Source: Devosia indica | GTDB lineage: Bacteria; Pseudomonadota; Alphaproteobacteria; Rhizobiales; Devosiaceae | Length of the DNA: 64,000 bases | NCBI RefSeq assembly: GCF_003056405.1 | Contig: NZ_PYVZ01000004.1 | Span: forward strand, 186,001-250,000 | Direction of reading: 5' to 3' | Shown here: in pieces, positions 1 to 7,993 of the stretch | How positions within the stretch are numbered: position 1 is the first letter of the stretch | Layout: every line of letters starts with the position of its first letter | Translations under genes and position numbers: made by a program | Notes under the pieces: model-generated | What the model was told of the DNA's origin: nothing | Database searches by the model: none | What the model saw: only the letters and a program-made list of their open reading frames with translations

Positions 1-1
1 G

Positions 2-625
2 GTGATGCAGGGCTTGCGCTGGATCATCGGCGGTGGCGCGGGCCTCATTGCCGCGGCGGCGCTCCTCTTTCGGCGCATTGATATAGCCATGATTCTGGGC
101 GCGGTCGCTGCGTCAGTGCTGATCCGCGGCCGGCTGGGGCAGTTCTCATTCGACAGCATCGGCCCCGGGCCCGCAAATGTGTCAAAGGTGCGCAGCCGGT
201 ATCTGGCCATGGAGCTGGACCACGATACGGGTGAGCTGACGGGCAGGGTGCTGGATGGTCAGTTTGCCGGCTGGGACCTGATGGATCTGGGCGAAGCGGA
301 GACGCGGGCCCTCATCGATGAGATCGGGCACGACGCCGAGAGCGTGAACCTGCTCGAAAGTTGGCTCGATACCAACCGCGCCGGCTGGCGCGAGTATTTT
401 GCCGAGAATGGCGCTTCTGGGACGGAGGGTGCGCGGTCAAACGGCGCTGCCGGTGACCCGGTGGCCGAAGCCTATGCCGTACTGGGCCTGAAGCCCGGGG
501 CCAGCGACGAGGAGATCAAGGCGGCGCATCGTGAATTGATGAAGGGTGTACATCCAGACAGGGGGGGGTCGGAGTTCCTTGCCGCAAAGATCAATGAGGC
601 GCGAGACTTCCTGCTCGGACGATGA
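2..625 (+). CDS. Membrane-anchored J-domain (DnaJ-like) protein
   Basis: A 207-residue protein with two hydrophobic segments (about residues 5-23 and 26-41) and a compact C-terminal J domain (about 153-207). The J domain carries the HPD tripeptide at 184-186 that stimulates DnaK ATPase. There is no G/F region or zinc domain, so this is a type III co-chaperone. A membrane anchor followed by a terminal J domain is the architecture of mitochondrial Tim14/Pam18 and its alphaproteobacterial relatives. It probably recruits DnaK to the inner-membrane face. GTG at base 2 and ATG at base 5 are both possible starts; the true start could lie upstream of the window edge. Confidence 0.8.
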   Translation: MMQGLRWIIGGGAGLIAAAALLFRRIDIAMILGAVAASVLIRGRLGQFSFDSIGPGPANVSKVRSRYLAMELDHDTGELTGRVLDGQFAGWDLMDLGEAETRALIDEIGHDAESVNLLESWLDTNRAGWREYFAENGASGTEGARSNGAAGDPVAEAYAVLGLKPGASDEEIKAAHRELMKGVHPDRGGSEFLAAKINEARDFLLGR

Positions 626-649
626 CCCAGACGGCGCGGGCGCACTTGC

Positions 650-1849
650 TTAGTCCGTTGCCCGGAGGCCACGGCGCTGGCCATGAGCAACCCATATTGC
701 CAAGGGCACCATGACCAGTCCGGCCCAACCATAGGCCGGCAGGATGCCGATACGCTCTGCCAAAAAGCCGAACGCCAGTGTGCCAAGAATGCCCGAGACG
801 TTTTCCGCCATAACCAGGGCGGAGGTCGTGGTGGCGCGGCTCTTGCCTTCCATAACGCGATGAAAGCGCGCTTCAGCGAGCACCCCAAGTGGCGCCATCA
901 GGACATAGGCCAAGGACAGCAGCAAAACGTACCAGGGCGTGGTGCCGCTCGACGCGAGGATGAGCAGGGTCCCGCCAAGTAGTGGGAGGAGCCAGGCCAG
1001 CCATGGCCGCCCGGCCAGACGATGGGCGTAAATGCTGGCCGCAGCATAAATGAACTCGACCGCGGCGCCCACAATGCCCCAGGCCCACACTGGAAGATTG
1101 ACCGCAAGAAAGTAAATCTGGTCGAACTCCTCGATCAACTCGAAAACGACAAGACCGACCGCGATATAGGTGGTGACGAAACGCAGGTCGGCGTGGTGGC
1201 GAAACTCCATCACGGCATCGGCAAAGTGCGAGAAGTAGCTGGCAGGCGCTTCTGCCGTCTCAGAGGTCGCTGCACCGCGTCGGGTATCGTGCAACCAGAG
1301 GGCGAGAAAGGACGCGAGCAATAGCGGCGGTATGGAGAGCCACAGGCCCCAGTCGAAACTGTAATAGGCGACGAAGCCGCCCAGGAGCGCGCCAGCGCCG
1401 ATGCCGAGCTCTTCGGCAGCATTGTCGCGGCCCAGAACCTTGTCGAATTCCTCAACGCGACCTTCGTGTTGCATGCGCTCAAAAAGCAGGGCTTCTCGCG
1501 AGCCCGATTGCAGGGCCTGAGCCAGGCTCCAGAACAGGAAGCCAAGCGCATAGAGCCAGAAATGGCCCGCAGCAACGATCCAGAGCAGGAAGGTCAGCGC
1601 CTTGAACAGCGGCGCGGCGACCAGCAACCAACGCCGGTCAAAGTGGTCCGAGAGCGCGCCTGACGGCATCTCCAGGACGATTGCCGTTGCCGACCAGAAC
1701 GCCAGCAAAAGGCCTATCTCGGTCAGCGACAGGCCTTCGAGCTCGAACAAGGCGGTATAGAAGGCGTAGGCGAGGATGAAATCGAACAGGAATGCGTAGG
1801 CGTAATAGAGCCAGAGGAAGCGACGGAGGTCTGAGGAAGGGCTGGACAT
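650..1849 (-). CDS. MFS family transporter
   Basis: A 399-residue protein with about 12 hydrophobic segments, the normal size for the major facilitator superfamily. A motif-A-like loop (G64...D68...R72-R73) lies between the second and third helices, as in drug/proton antiporters. Substrate cannot be told from sequence; an efflux role is likely because a TetR-type repressor gene is divergently transcribed 82 bases away. It ends with the conserved MFS pattern of small and hydrophobic residues and shows no truncation. Confidence 0.88.
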   Translation of the reverse strand: MSSPSSDLRRFLWLYYAYAFLFDFILAYAFYTALFELEGLSLTEIGLLLAFWSATAIVLEMPSGALSDHFDRRWLLVAAPLFKALTFLLWIVAAGHFWLYALGFLFWSLAQALQSGSREALLFERMQHEGRVEEFDKVLGRDNAAEELGIGAGALLGGFVAYYSFDWGLWLSIPPLLLASFLALWLHDTRRGAATSETAEAPASYFSHFADAVMEFRHHADLRFVTTYIAVGLVVFELIEEFDQIYFLAVNLPVWAWGIVGAAVEFIYAAASIYAHRLAGRPWLAWLLPLLGGTLLILASSGTTPWYVLLLSLAYVLMAPLGVLAEARFHRVMEGKSRATTTSALVMAENVSGILGTLAFGFLAERIGILPAYGWAGLVMVPLAIWVAHGQRRGLRATD

Positions 1850-1931
1850 CGAGGCATTCCTGTTTCAGAACAACACGTGAATAACCCTGTGCAGAGGCGG
1901 GGTCAATTGATAACAGAACGATTGGTTTGAA

Positions 1932-2513
1932 ATGGCGCGACCGCGTGGCTATGTCCGGGAAGATGTGCTCGACAAGGCAATGGAGTTGTTCTGGCGCCTT
2001 GGATATGAAGGGGCGCATCTGGCCGCACTGGTTGATCAGACGGGGTTGAACCGTTTCAGTCTCTACAAGGAATTCGGCGGCAAGGCGGGTTTGTTCGAAG
2101 CCGCCTTGGAGCGGTTTCTTGGCTATCTGATCGCAGAGTACCGGGACGTCATGACCCGTCAGCCAATGGGGCTTGAAAATATCGAAGCGAACCTCAAGGG
2201 CCTGGAGTATGGCAGCCAGTATTATGGCTGCTTTATGCTCAACACCTTGACGCAAAAGGACACGGTGCCAGAAGGGGCATATCAGAAGGCGGTGGAAGCA
2301 GCCGGCGAAATAGAAGCCCTGTACCAGGCCAATCTTGTGAGCGCGGCGGCGCGTGGCCAGATCGGCGGCAAAGCCAATGTGGCCGGTTTGGGAAAGATGC
2401 TGCAGACGTTGGACCAGGGACTGCACATACAAGGACTGGCGGGCACCAGCGACGCGCAGAAAGATCGGGTCATTGCGGCCATGATGGCGATGCTTCGGAA
2501 TGAGCAGGTATGA
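1932..2513 (+). CDS. TetR/AcrR family transcriptional regulator
   Basis: A 193-residue protein with the TetR N-terminal helix-turn-helix at about residues 8-55, including the TGLNRFSLYKEFGGKAGLF stretch that matches the family recognition helix and following turn. The variable C-terminal half would bind a ligand. It is divergent from the MFS transporter at 650-1849, so it most likely represses that gene and itself. The 82-base gap is AT-richer than its surroundings, but I could not see a convincing palindrome in it. Confidence 0.88.
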   Translation: MARPRGYVREDVLDKAMELFWRLGYEGAHLAALVDQTGLNRFSLYKEFGGKAGLFEAALERFLGYLIAEYRDVMTRQPMGLENIEANLKGLEYGSQYYGCFMLNTLTQKDTVPEGAYQKAVEAAGEIEALYQANLVSAAARGQIGGKANVAGLGKMLQTLDQGLHIQGLAGTSDAQKDRVIAAMMAMLRNEQV

Positions 2514-2529
2514 CTGGATTTCGGCTTGT

Positions 2530-2566
2530 TCGGTCTAGGCTCTGCTTGCGAGCCATGCTAAACCGA
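2530..2566 (+). terminator. Two-tier hairpin between TetR gene and NDUFA12-like gene
   Basis: Nested inverted repeats: CGGT 2531-2534 with ACCG 2562-2565, and GGCTC 2538-2542 with GAGCC 2550-2554, with a 7-base loop. There is no following T tract. It could be a weak terminator of the TetR gene or a leader structure of the downstream gene. Confidence 0.35.
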
Positions 2567-2586
2567 CCGCAAAATCGACGCCAAAT

Positions 2587-3003
2587 ATGCGGAATCGAAA
2601 ATTGGCCCAGACCGGTATCAAGCAGTTCCTGACCGAAATTTTCTCGTGGTGGGGTGGCAACACCTGGGGCACGCGTCTTTGGATCCGTCGTTTCGGCGAC
2701 TATGTCGGGTCAGATGAATTCGGCAATCGTTACTATCAGGACCGCAAGGCCAAGCGTCGCTACGTGACATATGCTGGCGGTTTTGCCGATGCCTCGGCCA
2801 TCCCGCCGGGCTGGCACGGCTGGATGCATCATCGTTCCGATGTGGCACCTGCCAATGCCAAATATGAGCCGCACCCCTGGGAAAAGGCGCATCAGCCCAA
2901 CCTGACCGGTACAGCCGCTGCCTATCGCCCCGATGGCAGCCTGCTCAACAAGGGTGAGCGCCCGCGCGTGACTGGCGATTACCAGGCCTGGTCGCCCGAA
3001 TAA
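2587..3003 (+). CDS. NDUFA12 (B17.2)-family NADH:ubiquinone oxidoreductase accessory subunit
   Basis: A 138-residue protein matching the NDUFA12/B17.2 family: the WGGNTWGTRLW region near the N terminus, then the D-x-F-G-N-R-Y-Y signature, then the P-P-x-W-H-x-W-(M/L)-H block. These supernumerary complex I subunits occur in alphaproteobacteria and mitochondria and sit at the peripheral arm. The tail is Pro/Gly-rich and ends with the usual YQAW-(S/T)-P element. The DUF2155 gene follows 23 bases later, a common alphaproteobacterial pairing. Confidence 0.92.
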   Translation: MRNRKLAQTGIKQFLTEIFSWWGGNTWGTRLWIRRFGDYVGSDEFGNRYYQDRKAKRRYVTYAGGFADASAIPPGWHGWMHHRSDVAPANAKYEPHPWEKAHQPNLTGTAAAYRPDGSLLNKGERPRVTGDYQAWSPE

Positions 3004-3026
3004 GGGTTCGCAGTTTGCGGCAATGC

Positions 3027-3431
3027 ATGAAATTTCTGGCTCGGCCGCTGCTGACAGCGGCCGTTCTGGCCTATACGCCTGCCGTGTACGCGCAACCGGT
3101 CGCACATCCGGTGGCAACCTTTGCCGGGCTCGACAAGATCACCGGGCGTATCACGCGCTTTGACGTCTATGTGGACGAAACTGTGCTGTTTGGGGCGCTT
3201 GAGATAACGCCGCGTGCCTGCTACGACCGTCCGAGCAGCGATACGCTACAACGCACGTCGGCGTTTCTTGAGGTCAACCAGATTGGCCTGGACGGCGTCG
3301 GAGAGCGGATCTTTACGGGCTGGATGTTCGCCGACAGCCCGGCGCTCAATGCGGTGGATCACGCCGTGTATGATGTCTGGCTGATCGAGTGTAAAACCTC
3401 CACCAATGTGCCGCCGCCGGACGCGCGCTAA
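3027..3431 (+). CDS. DUF2155 domain-containing exported protein
   Basis: A 134-residue protein with an N-terminal signal peptide (about residues 1-22, ending in an A-x-A-like site) and a mature DUF2155 domain. The domain shows LDKITGRITRFDVYVDETV, a central RACY...RPSS segment and the closing V-Y-D-V-W-L-I-E-C. Two cysteines could form a disulfide. Function is unknown; the family is periplasmic, alphaproteobacterial and typically encoded next to the NDUFA12 homologue. The frame is open four codons upstream from a TTG, but ATG at 3027 begins directly with the signal peptide. Confidence 0.85.
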   Translation: MKFLARPLLTAAVLAYTPAVYAQPVAHPVATFAGLDKITGRITRFDVYVDETVLFGALEITPRACYDRPSSDTLQRTSAFLEVNQIGLDGVGERIFTGWMFADSPALNAVDHAVYDVWLIECKTSTNVPPPDAR

Positions 3432-3584
3432 ATTTCTCCCGAGTATGTTCAACACGCCTGACTTCCTTCGTCGTGATGGGAGTGCACTGTGACGCTGGCC
3501 TGTGGCCGCGCACTTGACCACGATATTGGCCAATGCCGACGGTGGTGCACAGCGTGACTGCAACCGGAACAGGAGGATTACCCG

Positions 3585-4082
3585 ATGATGACGCTGCCAG
3601 AGATTACAGAGCGCCCGGTGCAGGACTATGTCTATGTGCCATTCATGGTCACAATGCAGCAGATGCAGCGGCCCGCCAATGAAGGCTTCCCGCAAATTTT
3701 CGACTATGTCGAGCGGCACGGCCTGACCCCGATCGGCGCTGCCTTCTACAATTACCGGCGTATCAACATGGCCGAAACGCTTGATGTCGAGGCCGGGATC
3801 GCGGTCGAAAGGGCTGGTCCGGAAGAAGGTGTGGTCAAAACTGGCAGATTGCCGGCGGGGCGTTATCTCGGTGTGACCTGGCACGGTCATCCGGATGCCC
3901 TGGTGACAGTAACCGGCGTGCTGATCGGCTGGTCAAAGCTGACGCAGCAGCCGTTCGACCAGCATACAGAGGGCAATGATGAGTTCTTTGCCTGCCGGCT
4001 GGAGCTCTATGAGAGCGACCCGGCGGAGGTACCCGATATGGATGAGTGGGTGACAACGCTCGCGTTCAAACTGCGGGACTAG
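3585..4082 (+). CDS. GyrI-like / AraC effector-binding domain protein
   Basis: A 165-residue stand-alone small-molecule-binding domain of the GyrI-like family (as in SbmC/GyrI and the C-terminal half of BmrR/Rob). Supporting features are the E-x-R-P opening strand, a G-L-x-P-I-G-A-A-F-Y segment and the late G-R-Y-L-G-V-x-x-x-G pattern. There is no DNA-binding domain. A strong ribosome site, AGGAGG at 3571-3576, lies 8 bases before the ATG. The stop overlaps the convergent APH gene by 4 bases. Ligand unknown. Confidence 0.8.
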   Translation: MMTLPEITERPVQDYVYVPFMVTMQQMQRPANEGFPQIFDYVERHGLTPIGAAFYNYRRINMAETLDVEAGIAVERAGPEEGVVKTGRLPAGRYLGVTWHGHPDALVTVTGVLIGWSKLTQQPFDQHTEGNDEFFACRLELYESDPAEVPDMDEWVTTLAFKLRD

Positions 4083-4855
4083 AACATCTCGTCTAGGGTG
4101 CAATAGAAGCGAAATTTGGCTTCGTCCCACACCGCGCCATAGGCTGCGAGGAAGGGTGCGATGTGCTCCTTGCCGATATTGTCCCTGATGCTGCGGCAGG
4201 CGATGGCCAGATCCTGCCAGACATCGGCCGTACCAAGGCGTCCACAATCGACAATGCCCGAAAAGCGACCGTCGACTGCGAGGATGTTGGGTGTGCATGC
4301 GTCGCCATGGGTGACGATGGTGTCGCCGGTTTCCGGGAGGTTGGCGTGGAGCCATTCCAGCACCTGTACGCCTGTCCAGCCCAGGCGCTCGGCGTCGAAA
4401 TCAGTCTCGTCGACCAGGCCGGCGGCGAGGCGCTGTTCAGCTAGGGTCAATCGCGCGTCAATACTATGGTCGAATGGGCAGGTCGTCGGGTCAAGCGCAT
4501 GCAGACGTTTGAGGGCCTGGGCGTAGGCTCGGACCACGATTTCCGGTTCTTTGTCATAATGAGTGAGATCCGCCCCGGGAACCGCACTCATCAGGAGCCA
4601 GAGGCGATTGCTGCCTTGTTCGGCATCTACGACGCGTGGGGCCTTGAAACCCATGCGCGTCAGCCAATTCAGGCGCTCGATTTCTCCTGGCAATTCGCCA
4701 AGTGGATGAACGGTTTCGGCCTTGAGGAACACCGCGTTACCGTCACCAAGGGCAATGCGCCAGACGTCGCAGGTCGATCTGCCAATGGTAATCTGCGTCC
4801 AGGGTAGATCGCGTAGTGGGCCCAGGCTTTCGGGCAGGTCTTCAGGCTTGATCAT
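4079..4855 (-). CDS. APH(3')-family aminoglycoside phosphotransferase
   Basis: A 258-residue kinase-fold enzyme expected to phosphorylate the 3'-OH of kanamycin/neomycin-type drugs. It keeps the landmarks of APH(3')-II: CPFDH after L-D-P-T-T, the Brenner catalytic motif THGDACTPN, the Mg-binding VDCGRLG, a following D-x-x-Q-D-L-A, and a terminal L-D-E-M-F like the substrate-binding DE-x-F end of APH(3'). An ATP-contacting lysine is present in VFLKAE. It is the last gene of the minus-strand run and overlaps aat by 14 bases if the internal aat ATG is used. Real substrates are unknown; chromosomal homologues may be silent or have another role. Confidence 0.85.
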   Translation of the reverse strand: MIKPEDLPESLGPLRDLPWTQITIGRSTCDVWRIALGDGNAVFLKAETVHPLGELPGEIERLNWLTRMGFKAPRVVDAEQGSNRLWLLMSAVPGADLTHYDKEPEIVVRAYAQALKRLHALDPTTCPFDHSIDARLTLAEQRLAAGLVDETDFDAERLGWTGVQVLEWLHANLPETGDTIVTHGDACTPNILAVDGRFSGIVDCGRLGTADVWQDLAIACRSIRDNIGKEHIAPFLAAYGAVWDEAKFRFYCTLDEMF

Positions 4856-5483
4856 TGCTGTCCCAGGCGCTCCAATTGCCTTCGCGCTGCAGGGCCAGGC
4901 TCAAGCGGTCTTCATATTCGGTTCGGGGAATTTCGATGCCGCCAAGCGAGGCGAGATGGTCGGTCAGGAACTGGGTGTCGAGCAGTTCATAACCACCTGC
5001 CTTCAGGCGGTCGACCAGGTGCGCCATGGCCATCTTGGACGCATTGGTGCGTCGGTGAAACATGGATTCGCCGAAAAAAGCTGCGCCTATCGCAAGGCCA
5101 TAGAGACCGCCAACTAGATTGTCGCCGTCCCACACTTCCACCGTATGGGCCACGCCACGCCGAAACAGCTCGCCATAGACGGAGCGGATCGTGCCATTGA
5201 TCCAAGTGGTCTGGCGGTCTTCGCCTACGGTAGCACAGCCCTCGACGATACCATCCCAGTTGGTATCGACGCGAATGGTCCAGCGAGAATTACGCATGGC
5301 CTTGCGCAGGCTCTTGCTGGCGTGAAAGCCATCTAGCGGGATGATGCCGCGCAGATCAGGGCTTACCCAGAAAAGGTCTGTGTCGGCTGCATCTTCTGCC
5401 ATGGGAAAGATGCCCGCCTGATAGGCGCGGACGATCAGCTCGGGGGTGATCTCGACTGTAAAGGGGTCTGTCTGGCGGGCCAT
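4842..5483 (-). CDS. aat: Leucyl/phenylalanyl-tRNA--protein transferase
   Basis: A 213-residue enzyme that transfers Leu or Phe from aminoacyl-tRNA to N-terminal Lys/Arg of proteins, creating N-degrons read by ClpS (encoded here at 22985). Recognisable are the A-Y-x-x-G-I-F-P-M opening, F-W-V-S-P-D-x-R-G-I-I-P-L, the T-W-I-N core, and the G-G-L-Y-G-x-x-I-G-x-x-F-F-G-E-S-M-F block. ATG at 5483 lacks a Shine-Dalgarno sequence and sits just below a hairpin. An in-frame ATG at 5525 overlaps the accC stop (ATGA), follows an AAGG and would add 14 residues. Confidence 0.93.
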   Translation of the reverse strand: MARQTDPFTVEITPELIVRAYQAGIFPMAEDAADTDLFWVSPDLRGIIPLDGFHASKSLRKAMRNSRWTIRVDTNWDGIVEGCATVGEDRQTTWINGTIRSVYGELFRRGVAHTVEVWDGDNLVGGLYGLAIGAAFFGESMFHRRTNASKMAMAHLVDRLKAGGYELLDTQFLTDHLASLGGIEIPRTEYEDRLSLALQREGNWSAWDSNDQA

Positions 5484-5496
5484 GCTACTAAAGATA

Positions 5497-5516
5497 AGGG
5501 GCGCTCGCGCGCCCCT
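5497..5516 (-). terminator. GNRA-capped hairpin between accC and aat
   Basis: Perfect 8-bp stem AGGGGCGC/GCGCCCCT with a GCGA loop on the minus strand, directly after the accC stop and followed by TATCTTT. It may be a partial terminator or attenuator separating acc from aat expression. If aat starts at 5525 the hairpin is inside its coding region. Confidence 0.55.
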
Positions 5517-5521
5517 CAAGC

Positions 5522-6868
5522 TCATGCCTTGTTCTCGGCCAGGAATTTTTCCAGCCAGTGGATGTCGTAATTGCCGGCCAGGATGTCGGGCTCCTTGATC
5601 AGGCGCTGGAACAGGGGCAGGGTGGTTTTGACGCCATCCACCACGAACTCGTCCACCGCGCGGCTGAGGCGCTTGAGGCATTCCTCGCGCGTGCGGCCAT
5701 AAACGATCAGCTTGCCGATCAGCGAGTCGTAATAGGGCGGGATCTTGTAGCCCTGATACACTGCCGAATCGACGCGCACACCAACGCCCCCCGCGGGGTG
5801 GTAGAATGTGATGGTACCGGGCGACGGCGCAAAGGTCTGCGGGTCCTCGGCGTTGATGCGCACTTCAATGGCGTGGCCATAGAACTGTACCTGATCCTGG
5901 GTCATCGAGAGCTTTTCCCCCGAGGCAACCTTGATCTGTTCATAGACAATGTCGATACCGGTAATGCGCTCGGTAACCGGGTGCTCAACCTGCAGGCGCG
6001 TGTTCATTTCAATGAAATAGAACTCGCCATTCTCATAGAGAAACTCGATGGTGCCGGCGCCGGAATATTTCAGCTTGCGCATGGCCGCGGCACAGATCTC
6101 GCCGATCTCGTCGCGTTCCTGGGGAGAGATGGTAGGACCACCGGCCTCTTCCCAAACCTTCTGGTGCCGACGCTGTAACGAACAGTCGCGGACACCAAGA
6201 TGGACCGCATTGCCCTGGCCATCACCCAGCACCTGCACCTCGATGTGGCGCGGCTTGCCCAGGTATTTTTCCATATAGACCGAGTCATTGCCAAACGCGG
6301 CCTTGGCCTCAGTGCGGGCTGTCGACCAAGCCTCAAGCAATTCCTTCTCGGATTTTGCAACTTTCATGCCGCGGCCACCACCACCAGCGGTGGCCTTGAT
6401 CAGCACGGGATAGCCGATTTCCTTGGCAGTCTTCTTGGCGTCTGCATCGGTCTCAACGGCGCCGGCAGAGCCGGGGACTACGGGAATGCCCAGTTCCACC
6501 GCCGTCTTCTTGGCGGTGATCTTGTCGCCCATGATTTCAATGTGGTGCGCCGAGGGACCAATGAAGGTCACATTGTGCTCGGTCAGGATCTTTGCGAAAC
6601 GGGCATTTTCGGAGAGGAAGCCGTAGCCGGGATGCACTGCATCAGCGCCGGTAATCTCGCACGCCGCCATGATGGAGGGAATGTTGAGATAGCTGTCCTT
6701 GGCCGCATTGGGGCCGATACACACACTTTCGTCGGCCAGGCGCACATGCATGGCATTGGCGTCGGCTGTTGAATGCACGGCAACGGTCTGGATACCCATT
6801 TCCTTGCACGCTCGCAGGATGCGCAGGGCGATTTCGCCGCGATTAGCGATCAGAACCTTATGGAACAT
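5522..6868 (-). CDS. accC: Acetyl-CoA carboxylase, biotin carboxylase subunit
   Basis: A 448-residue ATP-grasp enzyme that carboxylates biotin on AccB, the first half-reaction of malonyl-CoA synthesis. It begins with the family N terminus MFHKVLIANRGEIALRI and contains the Gly-rich ATP loop GGGGRGMKVA, the catalytic FIEMNTRLQVEHPVTE segment and E-V-R-I-N-A-E-D-P. Length fits the family (447-449). The frame continues 13 codons upstream, but those residues are low-complexity Ser; ATG at 6868 is standard. accB lies 10 bases upstream, forming an accBC operon. Confidence 0.98.
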   Translation of the reverse strand: MFHKVLIANRGEIALRILRACKEMGIQTVAVHSTADANAMHVRLADESVCIGPNAAKDSYLNIPSIMAACEITGADAVHPGYGFLSENARFAKILTEHNVTFIGPSAHHIEIMGDKITAKKTAVELGIPVVPGSAGAVETDADAKKTAKEIGYPVLIKATAGGGGRGMKVAKSEKELLEAWSTARTEAKAAFGNDSVYMEKYLGKPRHIEVQVLGDGQGNAVHLGVRDCSLQRRHQKVWEEAGGPTISPQERDEIGEICAAAMRKLKYSGAGTIEFLYENGEFYFIEMNTRLQVEHPVTERITGIDIVYEQIKVASGEKLSMTQDQVQFYGHAIEVRINAEDPQTFAPSPGTITFYHPAGGVGVRVDSAVYQGYKIPPYYDSLIGKLIVYGRTREECLKRLSRAVDEFVVDGVKTTLPLFQRLIKEPDILAGNYDIHWLEKFLAENKA

Positions 6869-6878
6869 GGTCGTCCCC

Positions 6879-7379
6879 TTACTCGATGACGACGAGCGGC
6901 TCGCCATATTCTACCGGCTGTGCATCTTCCACAAGGATACGCGTGATAGTGCCAGAGCGGTGCGCCGGAATCTGGTTCATGGTCTTCATTGCTTCGATGA
7001 TCAGGATAGTCTGACCCTCGGACACCTTGGTCCCGACATCCACAAAGGCCGGCTTGCCGGGCTCAGGAGAGCGGTAGGCTGTGCCGACCATGGGCGAAGT
7101 CAACGTGCCCGGATTGGATGCCAGATCCTCGGTCGCAGCGGGCGCTGCGGCAGGTACAGAACCGGATGGTGCGCTCGGTGCGGCTGGTGCAGCAGCGGCC
7201 GCTGGCGGCGCCATGTACTGCATGGGAGCGTGCGCATAGGTCGGCGCCTCGCTGGGGTAGGAGCGGGTGACGCGAACCCTCAGATCTTCCTGCTCGATTT
7301 CAATCTCGGCAAGGTCTTCCTTGTTGAGCAGTTCGGCGATGGCGCGGATCAGATCCTGATCCACCGATGACTTGGTCAT
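6879..7379 (-). CDS. accB: Acetyl-CoA carboxylase biotin carboxyl carrier protein
   Basis: A 166-residue carrier of the biotin shuttled between biotin carboxylase and carboxyltransferase. An N-terminal region (1-45) is followed by an Ala/Pro-rich flexible linker (about 51-83) and the biotinyl domain (about 92-166). The biotin attachment site is EAMKTM, with Lys132 as the modified residue. Start follows a usable purine-rich site. It is co-transcribed with accC and probably with aroQ upstream, an arrangement common in alphaproteobacteria. Confidence 0.97.
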   Translation of the reverse strand: MTKSSVDQDLIRAIAELLNKEDLAEIEIEQEDLRVRVTRSYPSEAPTYAHAPMQYMAPPAAAAAPAAPSAPSGSVPAAAPAATEDLASNPGTLTSPMVGTAYRSPEPGKPAFVDVGTKVSEGQTILIIEAMKTMNQIPAHRSGTITRILVEDAQPVEYGEPLVVIE

Positions 7380-7412
7380 TCTGTCGGTCTCCCGGCTTCT
7401 CGTCTTGAAGCG

Positions 7413-7850
7413 TTATTTGAGTTTATCGGCCAAGGCCATGAGGGCCAGTCTATATCCAAGCGTGCCAAAGCCGCAAATGACGCCGAAGGCGACCGACGAC
7501 ACATAGGAATGGTGCCGGAAGGCCTCGCGCTGATGGATATTGGTCAGATGCACTTCCGCCACCGGCAGGCTCACGGCCCTCAGGGCGTCATGTATGGCAA
7601 CAGAAGTGTGCGAATATGCGGCAGGATTGATCAGGATGCCGTCGGCCGTCTTGCGGGCATCCTGGATCCAGGTGACCAGCTCACCTTCGTAATTTGACTG
7701 CCGGAAATCGAGGCTTAGCCCCAAATCCTCGGCGGCCGCATGACAAAGGGCTTCGATGTCCTTGAGCGTTTCGGCGCCATAGGTCCCCGGCTCGCGCGTA
7801 CCGAGCAGGTTGAGGTTCGGGCCATTGAGGACGAGAACGCGTTTGGTCAT
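7413..7850 (-). CDS. aroQ: Type II 3-dehydroquinate dehydratase
   Basis: A 145-residue enzyme of the shikimate pathway converting 3-dehydroquinate to 3-dehydroshikimate; the family forms dodecamers. Diagnostic segments are [16 protein letters not shown] (catalytic Tyr25, Arg19), [12 protein letters not shown] (Asn76) and [17 protein letters not shown] (His101). The start was set at ATG 7850 ([12 protein letters not shown]); 13 upstream in-frame codons are not family-like. It is 33 bases upstream of accB in the same direction. Confidence 0.96.
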   Translation of the reverse strand: MTKRVLVLNGPNLNLLGTREPGTYGAETLKDIEALCHAAAEDLGLSLDFRQSNYEGELVTWIQDARKTADGILINPAAYSHTSVAIHDALRAVSLPVAEVHLTNIHQREAFRHHSYVSSVAFGVICGFGTLGYRLALMALADKLK

Positions 7851-7993
7851 GATCCATGCCTTGTGCACCGGCCCTTTTGGCCAGCGCAAGGGCGGTTACA
7901 CGAAATGCACCGAAAAGACTAGAGCCACCCGCACTGCGCCACGGTCTGAGAGAGCTGCAGGTGGGCTCCGGGGTCTTAGCGGTTTTCGGGTGC

